Of a stretch of 5,079 nt of DNA, positions 1 to 5,079 are shown piece by piece. Source of the DNA: Coleofasciculus sp. S288 (lineage in GTDB: Bacteria; Cyanobacteriota; Cyanobacteriia; Cyanobacteriales; Coleofasciculaceae). The notes under the pieces were generated by a model, which had not been told where the DNA came from, searched no databases, and saw nothing but the letters and a program-made list of their open reading frames with translations. The stretch is from the NCBI GenBank assembly GCA_020216575.1, contig JAIUYC010000418.1, positions 1 to 5,079 on the forward strand, written 5' to 3'. Every line of letters starts with the position of its first letter. Within the stretch, counting starts at the first letter, position 1. The translations under genes were made by a program, and so were the position numbers.

Positions 1-618
1 ACAGAAGTCTATTCTCAACTGTTAGCTCACTTACGCTGGAGTTTTGTGGCGCTAGAGGAAATTTGGTTGCGATCGCGTCTATTAGCTGAAGCCGGAGATA
101 TTTTTTTCTTAGAGTTTTCTGAAATTCGCCGTTTGGTGGCCGAAACGGAGCGAGGACTCACAGAGCATCTTCCCCAAATTGTACAGCAGAGGCGATCGCA
201 ACTCCAACAGCACCGCCAACTGGCTACCGTACCCTCCCTATTCTATGGGCATGAGCCTCCCTTACCCCTTATCCCTGATTTATCATCACCGTCTTCTCAA
301 GAGTTACTGCAAGGAATTGGTGCCAGTGCTGGACAAGTCGAGGGTTGGGTGAAGGTTCTACGCAATTTACAAGCAGTGCCAAACATTGACCGACAAACTA
401 TTCTCGTCGTACCTTACACAGATTCCGGGTGGGCAGCGCTACTCGCTCGTGCGGGTGGATTGATTGCCGAAGTCGGTGGGCGTCTTTCTCACGGCGCAAT
501 TGTTGCTCGCGAGTATGGCATCCCCGCGGTGATGGACATCCACAACGCTACCCACATATTGCGAGATGGTCAGCGGGTGAGAATTGATGGTCAACGGGGA
601 ATTGTGGAGATTTTGTGA
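1..618 (+). CDS. PEP-utilising enzyme, C-terminal part (rifampicin-phosphotransferase-like phosphohistidine domain); 5' end outside window
   Basis: The reading frame is open from base 1 to the TGA at 616-618, so the 205 visible residues are the C-terminal part of a longer protein. The GTG at 46 is internal, not a real start. A helical stretch with the pattern WLRSRLLAEAGDIFFL (about residues 22-37) resembles the segment preceding the mobile domain in PEP synthase and rifampicin-phosphotransferase relatives. The last 80 residues are a PEP-utilising mobile (swivelling) domain. Its phosphohistidine motif is GGRLSHGAIVAREYGIPAV, with His at codon 490-492. In the family this histidine carries phosphate between an N-terminal ATP-grasp domain and the acceptor or PEP site. 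The LSHG form and REYGIPAV are closer to rifampicin phosphotransferases than to PpsA or PPDK, which have T-S/C-H-A. The N-terminal nucleotide-binding domain lies upstream, so the substrate cannot be told. The enzyme is probably cytoplasmic. Domain call is firm; substrate is unknown. Confidence 0.85.
   Translation, partial: TEVYSQLLAHLRWSFVALEEIWLRSRLLAEAGDIFFLEFSEIRRLVAETERGLTEHLPQIVQQRRSQLQQHRQLATVPSLFYGHEPPLPLIPDLSSPSSQELLQGIGASAGQVEGWVKVLRNLQAVPNIDRQTILVVPYTDSGWAALLARAGGLIAEVGGRLSHGAIVAREYGIPAVMDIHNATHILRDGQRVRIDGQRGIVEIL
69..76. repeat. HIP1 octamer GCGATCGC
   Basis: This is a perfect copy of the palindromic octamer abundant in many cyanobacterial genomes, inside the PEP-utilising enzyme gene. 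Confidence 0.8.
192..199. repeat. HIP1 octamer GCGATCGC
   Basis: A second perfect copy lies in the same gene, 123 bases after the first. Confidence 0.8.
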
Positions 619-732
619 GGGAGTCGCTGACTTTAATCGAAGGAGCGTCAGCATTTGGGCAGTCGATATATCGGGTAATCTTAAATTGCTATTTCCAAAT
701 GCTTCGCCCTGCTCGGGTTTGGGGGAAACCGA
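619..732. other. Intergenic gap with small inverted repeats
   Basis: This 114-bp gap lies between the PEP-utilising enzyme and the phosphodiester glycosidase gene. It holds an inverted repeat GCTGAC (626-631) / GTCAGC (647-652) with a 15-base loop, starting 8 bases after the upstream stop. It is not followed by a T run, so it is a poor intrinsic terminator. A perfect 10-base palindrome CGATATATCG lies at 664-673. A TAATCT at 676-681 could be a -10 box, but the TTGGGC at 655-660 is only 15 bases away and matches the -35 consensus poorly. No promoter is claimed. Confidence 0.4.
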
Positions 733-733
733 G
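712..733 (+). promoter_or_regulatory. Predicted hairpin enclosing the ribosome-binding site and GTG start
   Basis: CTCGGGTTT (712-720) can pair with AAACCGAG (726-733), giving 8 base pairs with G717 bulged. The loop is GGGGG (721-725). The last paired base, 733, is the G of the GTG start codon of the downstream gene, and the G-rich loop is the only purine tract in a position to act as Shine-Dalgarno. If it folds in the mRNA, it would partly hide the start region. The pairing is seen in the sequence; a regulatory role is inference. Confidence 0.35.
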
Positions 734-1644
734 TGAGAAAAATCCTTGGGTTAGGCTTAATTTTAATCGGTTTAGGGGTTCTACCCCTGTATAAACCCCA
801 TCAAAAGCGACCCGATGCGCCCTCTTCAGGAGTTCTGCCGACGCCTCCTGAGAAGGACATCCACTACGATTCCTACAGGCTCGATCAAAGTGTAGTTCAC
901 ACCCTGTGGATTCCAGCAGGCAGTCGTTTTTTGGTGACTCCTGCTTTATCGCCCCAGTTAAGTACCTTAGAGAACTTTGCCCAGAAGCAACAGGCAGTTG
1001 CAGCCATCAACGGGGGTTTTTTCGATCCGCAAAACCAAAAATCCAATTCCTACATTGTCCGGCAAGGAGTCCTAGAAGCCGACCCCAGCCTCAACGAGCG
1101 GATGATGAACAATCCCAATTTAGCGCCTTACTTGCAGAAAATTCTAAACCGCTCGGAATTTCGACAATACCGTTGCGGTCAAACCATCCGTTATGATATC
1201 GCCCTGCATGCAGAGCCTCCACCTCCAGGCTGTCAGTTGGTGCATGCTCTAGGCGGGGGGCCCCGTTTGTTGCCAGAGATGAGCTTAGTTCAAGAGGGTT
1301 TCTTGGTTGTCGCTAACGGAAAAGTCATCCGCGATCCGCTTGGGAGTAACCAACCCAATGCTCGGAGTGCAGTTGGTATTACCCATGATGGCAGTATTGT
1401 ACTCGTCATGGTTGCTCAAAAGCCAGAAGCGCCTACGAGTTCCGGAATGTCCTTGCCAGCACTAGCCGCTTTCATGAAAACTCTAGGCGTTGAAAAAGCA
1501 ATCAATCTGGATGGGGGAAGCTCGTCTAGTTTCTATTACAAAGGCGAGAGCTTTTACGGGAAAGTGAACGAAAAAGGGAATTGGGTTAGGCGGCAAGTCA
1601 AATCTGTTTTACTCATACAACAGACAACTGGTAATTTTAAATAG
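733..1644 (+). CDS. Phosphodiester glycosidase family protein (NAGPA/DUF2233 domain), membrane-anchored or secreted
   Basis: The protein has 303 residues. Residues 4-20 are a hydrophobic, Gly/Leu-rich segment after MRK, reading as an uncleaved signal anchor or signal peptide with no lipobox Cys. A Pro-rich linker (about 21-40) follows, then a NAGPA-type domain to the end. Family landmarks are visible in order: AAINGGFFDP (90-99), GGGPRLL (174-180), NARSAVGI (209-216) and INLDGGSSSSFYY (257-269). Cys148 and Cys167 are the only cysteines and flank a probable surface insertion; a disulphide would fit export. The family includes mammalian N-acetylglucosamine-1-phosphodiester alpha-N-acetylglucosaminidase. 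Bacterial members are thought to act on phosphodiester-linked sugars of cell-surface or extracellular polysaccharides, but the substrate here is unknown. The site of action is probably periplasmic. GTG 733 is chosen because an in-frame TAA lies at 682-684, no ATG or other GTG lies between, and this start supplies the hydrophobic N terminus. The Shine-Dalgarno is weak (GGGGG, 721-725). Confidence 0.88.
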   Translation: MRKILGLGLILIGLGVLPLYKPHQKRPDAPSSGVLPTPPEKDIHYDSYRLDQSVVHTLWIPAGSRFLVTPALSPQLSTLENFAQKQQAVAAINGGFFDPQNQKSNSYIVRQGVLEADPSLNERMMNNPNLAPYLQKILNRSEFRQYRCGQTIRYDIALHAEPPPPGCQLVHALGGGPRLLPEMSLVQEGFLVVANGKVIRDPLGSNQPNARSAVGITHDGSIVLVMVAQKPEAPTSSGMSLPALAAFMKTLGVEKAINLDGGSSSSFYYKGESFYGKVNEKGNWVRRQVKSVLLIQQTTGNFK

Positions 1645-1755
1645 CTTTAAACCTATCCGTAACAGAAAAATTCTCATCCTATTTGCGGATTCTAGTGAAT
1701 CTCATCTTTAGCTATGTTGCATTAATAGGCATTCAAAGGATTGACAGGAAGCATT
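1645..1755. other. Intergenic gap with two overlapping, mutually exclusive hairpins
   Basis: The first hairpin pairs ATCCGTAA (1655-1662) with TTGCGGAT (1683-1690): 8 pairs including one G-U, with a 20-base loop that contains a smaller stem, AGAA/TTCT (1664-1667 with 1671-1674). The second pairs GATTC (1688-1692) with GAATC (1697-1701) around a TAGT loop. They share bases 1688-1690 and cannot form together. TCTCATC is repeated at 1672-1678 and 1700-1706. The first starts 11 bases after the glycosidase stop and could protect or end that transcript, but neither is followed by a clear T run. No convincing promoter was found, although a separate one for the next gene is plausible given the gap. 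Confidence 0.35.
1746..1750 (+). promoter_or_regulatory. Ribosome-binding site deciding the ATG 1756 start
   Basis: AGGAA sits 5 bases before ATG 1756, a good Shine-Dalgarno distance. The upstream in-frame TTG at 1741 also follows a purine tract, AAAGGA (1735-1740), but that tract directly abuts the TTG, too close for good initiation. The ATG is therefore preferred. Confidence 0.6.
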
Positions 1756-2268
1756 ATGGCTGATGTGACTAGCAAAGCAGACAACCAACCCAATACAACC
1801 GAAGAACGAAATCTTTCGGATATACCTATCGAAGATACTGACCTTGTTTCGGATATACCCGTAGAAGATGAAAATGCTGACAAACCAATATTGTCAGATC
1901 TACCCCAGGAAATTACTGAATCCTATGGAACAGGTGTTGCCCTAGAGCCGGGGCTTGAAACGGGCGGACGGACTATGCACGACCGCATGGAGCAGTACAC
2001 ATCAACGGGTCCAGAATTAACAGGAGGTGATATCGATGCTCGTTGGGATCAGGCGGATAGGGTTGGAGACGAAGCAGTTGGGGGAACGGTTGCTACTCCT
2101 GATCAGAGTATTGTTGAAGAACTGGGAGCTGCTGTTGGTGTCGATTATGACGACCGGGTATCTCTTCAGACAAACGATATATTGGAGGAGCGTGATTCTG
2201 GCAGATGGGAATTAGATCCCATGTCTTCTGATGATTATGAAGAGCGTCAGAGAGAGATTCAGGAGTAA
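1756..2268 (+). CDS. Small acidic protein, DUF6335-like, of unknown function
   Basis: The protein has 170 residues from ATG 1756. It is strongly acidic, with about 45 Asp/Glu against about 12 Lys/Arg, has no cysteine, signal peptide or membrane segment, and is probably cytoplasmic. Residues 1-50 are low-complexity and carry a repeated motif, SDIPIED (21-27), SDIPVED (32-38) and SDLPQE (47-52). The C-terminal 110 residues look like a conserved domain: TGVALEPG (59-66), LTGGDIDARWDQAD (88-101), GDEAVGGTVATPDQ (104-117), a Val-Glu-Glu-Leu-Gly segment near 120-124, and RWELDPMSSDDY (150-161). From memory this pattern, a WDQAD box, a GG-T-x-TPDQ box and a terminal WELDP-S-DY, matches the cyanobacterial DUF6335 family, whose function is not known. 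It stands alone after a 111-bp gap and converges with the helicase gene. Coding status is well supported; the family name is moderately sure. Confidence 0.75.
   Translation: MADVTSKADNQPNTTEERNLSDIPIEDTDLVSDIPVEDENADKPILSDLPQEITESYGTGVALEPGLETGGRTMHDRMEQYTSTGPELTGGDIDARWDQADRVGDEAVGGTVATPDQSIVEELGAAVGVDYDDRVSLQTNDILEERDSGRWELDPMSSDDYEERQREIQE
1814..1905 (+). repeat. Short coding repeat of an Ser-Asp-Ile/Leu-Pro motif
   Basis: The 13-mer TTTCGGATATACC occurs exactly at 1814-1826 and 1847-1859, 33 bases (11 codons) apart, and is followed in both copies by related codons for I/V-E-D. A diverged third copy, TCAGATCTACCC (SDLP), starts at 1894, 45 bases (15 codons) after the second. The exact DNA match of the first two copies suggests recent in-frame duplication in the disordered N-terminal region of the acidic protein. 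Confidence 0.6.
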
Positions 2269-2356
2269 CACTTTCTTGACGGGGTGTTGCTGAATTTGAG
2301 GATGATGATAGAGGGAAGGGGAAAGGGAATTAGAACCGTCTTTTGCTTGGGTTCCT
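2269..2356. terminator. Convergent gap with weak candidate terminator structures
   Basis: Both flanking genes end here, so termination from both sides is expected. GAACC (2333-2337) and GGTTC (2350-2354) form a 5-bp stem with a 12-base loop; read on the - strand it is followed by TAATTCCCTTTCC, only modestly T-rich. On the + strand GACGG (2278-2282) could pair with CCGTC (2336-2340), directly followed by TTTT (2341-2344), but the loop would be 53 bases. A purine-rich run (about 2309-2329) fills the middle. None is a strong intrinsic terminator. Confidence 0.25.
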
Positions 2357-4012
2357 CTACCTTTTCCCTTTTGCCTGCTTGAGCAAGCCGCGCAGCCTGA
2401 CAAATTCAACATCGACCGTCTTGTAGCCAACCTTATCGAATAGGATGACCATCTTATCGTGCTCGTATCGCATCACAAGTCCTTCCCCCCAAGATTGGTG
2501 AACAACACGGCTATTTAACGGGAATGGCTTATCGGCATCGTCGTCCTCCACAACTACGCCAGCCATGCAGTTATCGCAGAAACCGCAGGGTTCATCTAGG
2601 TTTTCACCGAAATAGTTGAGCAGGTACTTGCGGCGACAGTCGCGGACTTCAGCATAGCCTCGCATCATTTCCAGACGCGATCGCACATACTGTTGATAGC
2701 GCTCCTGAGCATGAACGGCTTCCTGGGCGGCTTCACTTACCTCCGGCGCTTGTTCACTGGCAACAACTTCACCCGTTGGCAACATCTCAACCGCTCCTAC
2801 TGCTTCTAAGCGGTTCAGAGCAGTTGCCACTTTTGACTGAGAAAGACCCGTTTGTTCTCGCAAATCCTGCCGTTTAATCGGTTCCCCTTGTTTCTGAACA
2901 GCTTTAGCAACCTGTTCCACCTGCTCAACATCGACTTGACCGCTACTCGCCAAAAAGCGGCGGATATCGAGGTCATCGGGGCAGTAGAACAACAGCGCAA
3001 AGGCTTTTTCTCCATCTCGCCCTGCCCGTCCCATCTCTTGGTAGTAGGAATCGACCGAATCACTGATGTTGTGGTGAATAACAAAGCGCACATTTGGCTT
3101 ATCCACACCCATCCCAAACGCTGTTGTAGCGACAATCACCTCCGCCTCATCGTTCATGAATGCGGCTTGAGCGTCCTCTCGTTCCTTGGGTTTCATCCCA
3201 GCATGGTAGAAAATTGCTTTAACGCCCTTGTCACATAGCGCCTCAGCCACTTCCTCCGCTTTCTTGCGAGTGGCAACGTAGACAATACCGGGTTTCTTGG
3301 CGCGAGTCGCTCGTTCTATTAGAGCTTTTTCCTTCTCCGCTTCCTCCTCAAATCGCCGAACACCCAGCCAGATATTCGGTCGGTCAAATCCTTGCACGAT
3401 AACCTGGGGGTTACGCATCCCCAAGCGTTCGATGATTTCCTCCCGTACAGTGGGTGCAGCAGTAGCCGTTAGTGCCAGTATCCTTGGATGCCCCAGTGTT
3501 TCAATTACAGCACCCAGTCTGAGGTAGTCTGGGCGAAAATCGTGTCCCCATTCGCTGATACAGTGGGCTTCGTCAACAACAAACAGCGAGGGTTTGGCAT
3601 TTTGCAAGCGCTCTAGTGTTTCTGGGTTGTTGAACTGTTCAGGTGCGAGAAACAGAAACTTTAGCGCTCCCTTTTCTAAGTCGTCGAACGCCGTCTGTCG
3701 ATCGCTCGCTGATACGGTAGAATTCACCACTGCTGCCTTACCCACATCTTGTTCGCTGATTGACTCAACCTGATCCTGTTGTAGGGCGAGCAGGGGAGAG
3801 ATGACTACGGTGGAACCGGGAATTAAAACCCCTGCAATCTGGTAAATTGCCGATTTCCCGGAACCCGTAGGCATAACCGCTAGGATGTCGCGCCCCTCAA
3901 GGAGGGATTTGATGGCAGTTTCCTGCCCTGCGCGGAGGGATTCATAGCCAAGTTTTGATTGGGCAATTAGGTGTATCTGTTCCCTATTAGAGCGCTTGCT
4001 GTGTTTAGCCAT
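2357..4012 (-). CDS. RecQ-family ATP-dependent DNA helicase, variant architecture without HRDC
   Basis: The protein has 551 residues and is an SF2 3'-5' DNA helicase by family. Core motifs are complete: motif 0 LRAGQ (26-30), Walker A MPTGSGKS (47-54, Lys53), Ia SPLLALQQDQ (72-81), DEAH (147-150), aromatic-rich loop SEWGHDFRPDY (153-163), III LTATA (181-185), IV IVYVATRK (243-250), V TTAFGMGVDKP (296-306) and VI QEMGRAGRDG (325-334). A predicted winged helix (about 365-418, with LREQTGLSQSKVATALNRLE) follows. Four zinc ligands come next, at Cys459, Cys476, Cys479 and Cys482 (CRRKYLLNYFGE then CGFCDNC). The last 55 residues (VVHQSWGEGLVMRYEHDK, LFDKVGYKTV) resemble a small SH3/Tudor-like barrel. 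No HRDC domain is present. E. coli RecQ has its winged helix after the zinc site and then HRDC, so this is another RecQ subfamily; from memory similar proteins occur in actinobacteria. The likely role is DNA repair or recombination on the nucleoid. The gene starts 5 bases after the SDR stop, so co-transcription is likely. Confidence 0.93.
   Translation of the reverse strand: MAKHSKRSNREQIHLIAQSKLGYESLRAGQETAIKSLLEGRDILAVMPTGSGKSAIYQIAGVLIPGSTVVISPLLALQQDQVESISEQDVGKAAVVNSTVSASDRQTAFDDLEKGALKFLFLAPEQFNNPETLERLQNAKPSLFVVDEAHCISEWGHDFRPDYLRLGAVIETLGHPRILALTATAAPTVREEIIERLGMRNPQVIVQGFDRPNIWLGVRRFEEEAEKEKALIERATRAKKPGIVYVATRKKAEEVAEALCDKGVKAIFYHAGMKPKEREDAQAAFMNDEAEVIVATTAFGMGVDKPNVRFVIHHNISDSVDSYYQEMGRAGRDGEKAFALLFYCPDDLDIRRFLASSGQVDVEQVEQVAKAVQKQGEPIKRQDLREQTGLSQSKVATALNRLEAVGAVEMLPTGEVVASEQAPEVSEAAQEAVHAQERYQQYVRSRLEMMRGYAEVRDCRRKYLLNYFGENLDEPCGFCDNCMAGVVVEDDDADKPFPLNSRVVHQSWGEGLVMRYEHDKMVILFDKVGYKTVDVEFVRLRGLLKQAKGKR
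2677..2684. repeat. HIP1 octamer GCGATCGC
   Basis: A perfect copy lies inside the helicase gene, in the helical segment just before the zinc-binding cysteines. A 7-of-8 match (TCGATCGC) lies near 3700 in the same gene. Confidence 0.8.
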
Positions 4013-4017
4013 TCTGC

Positions 4018-5043
4018 TTAAAACAGCTCTCCTTCCTTAATCAAGGGTATGCCTAGGAAGGCAATTGCTCCCAGTGCCAAACCTGCAAGCGCACCCCACT
4101 TCACCGTCGGATGCATCTCCAACCAGTCGGAGTAGCTTACTGACTGCTCCTGAGAGGAGAATTCTCCCTTGACGCGGTCAAAATCTGAGATAGGTTCGTA
4201 GAGATTGTCTGGTGCATCCTCAGACTTCGGTGCGGACGTTTTCTGCGCCTTGAAACCGTTGTTGACCAGATAAGTATCCATCAGTTCCGGCGAGAGCTTT
4301 TGAGCGAGCAGCATCATCTTGGCAGCATCCCCGACAGCGATGTCACGGGTGGGGTGTTCGGCGACGTGGAGGATGGCATCGGCAACGATACTGGGTTCGT
4401 AAATCGGTGGTGCGCCCATTGGCATCACGCCCAATTTGGTACGCGCCTTGCTGAACAGGGGGGTATTGATAGAAGCTGGCATGACATTCGTGACGCTGAT
4501 GGGAAGCCCTTCATGCATCAGCTCGACGCGCAAGGCTTCGAGAAAGCCATCAATGCCGTGCTTCGAGGCGGCATAGGCACTCTGAAGCGGGAAACCACGC
4601 TTGGCTTCCACTGAGGAGACATGGATTAACGCCCCACGTCCCTCGCGTTTGAGATGAGGTAATGCCGCCATCGCACCATGCACCTGTCCCATCAGGTTGA
4701 CATCGATAATGCGCTTGAATTCCTCGGGTTTTGTCTCTTCAAAGGTGGCGTAGAGGGAAACAGCGGCGCAGTGTACCCAGGTATCGAGTCGTCCGTATTG
4801 TTGGATAGTATGGTTTGCGATCGCTTTTACCTGCTCGAAGTCCGATACATCAGCAGGAATTGCCGTTGCTTCACCCCCAAAGCCCCGAATTTCCTCCACT
4901 AAGGATTCTAGTCCTGGCTGACTGCGAGCCGAAACCACTACCTTTGCACCTTTTTTAGCAAACTGGAGGGCTGTTTCGCGTCCAATGCCGCTAGAAGCGC
5001 CAACTACCGCGACAACCTGTTGGTTTATTGGCTTTAGTTGCAT
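4018..5043 (-). CDS. SDR family oxidoreductase with C-terminal transmembrane anchor
   Basis: The protein has 341 residues and is a classical short-chain dehydrogenase/reductase with an extension. The cofactor-binding motif is GASSGIG (15-21), with Val in place of the usual Thr just before it. Arg40 at the end of strand beta-2 favours NADP(H) over NAD(H). Asp65 (ADVSD), Asn116 (DVNLMG), Ser144 (HVSS), Tyr157 and Lys161 (YAASK) form the expected binding and catalytic set. The usual NNAG element after beta-4 is replaced by HCAA (91-94). Classical SDRs are about 250 residues long; here a hydrophilic linker (about 262-311) is followed by a hydrophobic helix (about 316-335) and a short KEGELF tail, suggesting anchoring by the C terminus with the catalytic domain in the cytoplasm. 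The substrate cannot be inferred. ATG 5043 is supported by AAAGG at 5056-5052, 8 bases upstream. The gene is first in a tight two-gene unit with the RecQ-family helicase. Confidence 0.92.
   Translation of the reverse strand: MQLKPINQQVVAVVGASSGIGRETALQFAKKGAKVVVSARSQPGLESLVEEIRGFGGEATAIPADVSDFEQVKAIANHTIQQYGRLDTWVHCAAVSLYATFEETKPEEFKRIIDVNLMGQVHGAMAALPHLKREGRGALIHVSSVEAKRGFPLQSAYAASKHGIDGFLEALRVELMHEGLPISVTNVMPASINTPLFSKARTKLGVMPMGAPPIYEPSIVADAILHVAEHPTRDIAVGDAAKMMLLAQKLSPELMDTYLVNNGFKAQKTSAPKSEDAPDNLYEPISDFDRVKGEFSSQEQSVSYSDWLEMHPTVKWGALAGLALGAIAFLGIPLIKEGELF
4029..4034 (-). promoter_or_regulatory. Candidate ribosome-binding site of the helicase inside the SDR gene
   Basis: AAGGAG on the - strand lies within the last codons of the SDR gene (Lys-Glu-Gly-Glu), 16 bases before the helicase ATG at 4012-4010. 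This is longer than the usual 5-10 base spacing. No closer purine tract is better, and with only 5 bases between the genes, translation of the helicase may rely partly on ribosomes finishing the SDR frame. Confidence 0.4.
4817..4824. repeat. HIP1 octamer GCGATCGC
   Basis: A perfect copy lies inside the SDR gene, in the codons for the Lys-Ala-Ile-Ala-Asn region (about residues 73-77). Confidence 0.8.
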
Positions 5044-5051
5044 GATGAGTA

Positions 5052-5056
5052 CCTTT
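5052..5056 (-). promoter_or_regulatory. Ribosome-binding site of the SDR gene
   Basis: AAAGG on the - strand lies 8 bases before the ATG at 5043-5041 and supports that start. Only 36 bases of upstream sequence are in the window, too little to judge a promoter. Confidence 0.55.
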
Positions 5057-5079
5057 CAATTTTCCTCTTAAGATCGAGT

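Noticed and set aside
439..654. Open frame of 71 codons on the - strand over the phosphohistidine domain
   Set aside because: It lies antisense to a highly conserved motif and no product can be recognised.
655..681. TTGGGC / TAATCT promoter before the glycosidase gene
   Set aside because: The spacer is only 15 bases and the -35 match is poor, so it is not reported as a feature.
1683..1718. TTGCGG (1683-1688) and TATGTT (1713-1718) as a sigma-70 promoter
   Set aside because: The spacing is 24 bases, far from 17, and no better -35 box exists at the right distance from TATGTT.
1741..1755. TTG at 1741 as start of the DUF6335-like protein
   Set aside because: The purine tract before it abuts the codon, while ATG 1756 has AGGAA at a proper distance. 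The five extra residues add nothing to the domain.
2852..3238. Open frame of 128 codons on the + strand, antisense to the helicase gene
   Set aside because: The opposite strand encodes helicase motifs with full conservation. This frame gives no recognisable protein and no neighbouring context, so it is a by-product of codon usage.
4300..4614. Open frame of 104 codons on the + strand, antisense to the SDR gene
   Set aside because: It overlaps the SDR catalytic region in antisense, and its translation resembles no known protein pattern.
2357..5043. SDR plus RecQ-family helicase as a phage-defence or other accessory system
   Set aside because: There are no nuclease, toxin, sensor or mobile-element genes nearby, composition looks uniform, HIP1 sites occur in both genes, and the helicase resembles a chromosomal RecQ subfamily.
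1..5079. CRISPR array, tRNA, rRNA, insertion sequence or attachment site
   Set aside because: No regularly spaced repeats, tRNA-like cloverleaf, transposase reading frame or terminal inverted repeats were seen on either strand by eye.

Overview
The window looks like ordinary chromosomal DNA of a cyanobacterium. Four copies of the octamer GCGATCGC (starting at 69, 192, 2677 and 4817) lie in about 5 kb. This is the HIP1 element that is over-represented in many cyanobacteria, and it would be expected less than once by chance here. The protein types agree: a short acidic protein that resembles the cyanobacterial DUF6335 family, a NAGPA-type phosphodiester glycosidase, a rifampicin-phosphotransferase-like PEP-utilising enzyme, and an SDR with a C-terminal membrane segment. 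The genus cannot be fixed; a filamentous or colonial cyanobacterium is a guess. No tRNA, rRNA, insertion sequence, CRISPR array or phage gene was seen.

Left part, + strand. The window opens inside a PEP-utilising enzyme, of which the last 205 residues are visible, ending in the swivelling phosphohistidine domain (1-618). A 114-bp gap with small inverted repeats follows. Next is a membrane-anchored or secreted phosphodiester glycosidase-domain protein (733-1644) with a GTG start inside a predicted hairpin. A 111-bp gap holds two mutually exclusive hairpins, followed by the small acidic DUF6335-like protein (1756-2268). The three genes point the same way, but the gaps are large enough that they may be separate transcription units.

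Right part, - strand. A tight two-gene unit runs leftwards: an SDR oxidoreductase with a C-terminal transmembrane anchor (5043-4018), then, after 5 bp, a RecQ-family helicase (4012-2357). The two units converge on an 88-bp gap (2269-2356) with only weak terminator-like structure.

The genes do not form an obvious pathway. The most interesting object is the RecQ-family helicase. It has an intact helicase core and zinc cysteines, but a predicted winged helix lies between core and zinc site. It has no HRDC domain and ends in a small SH3/Tudor-like domain. I see no convincing evidence of a new multi-gene system.
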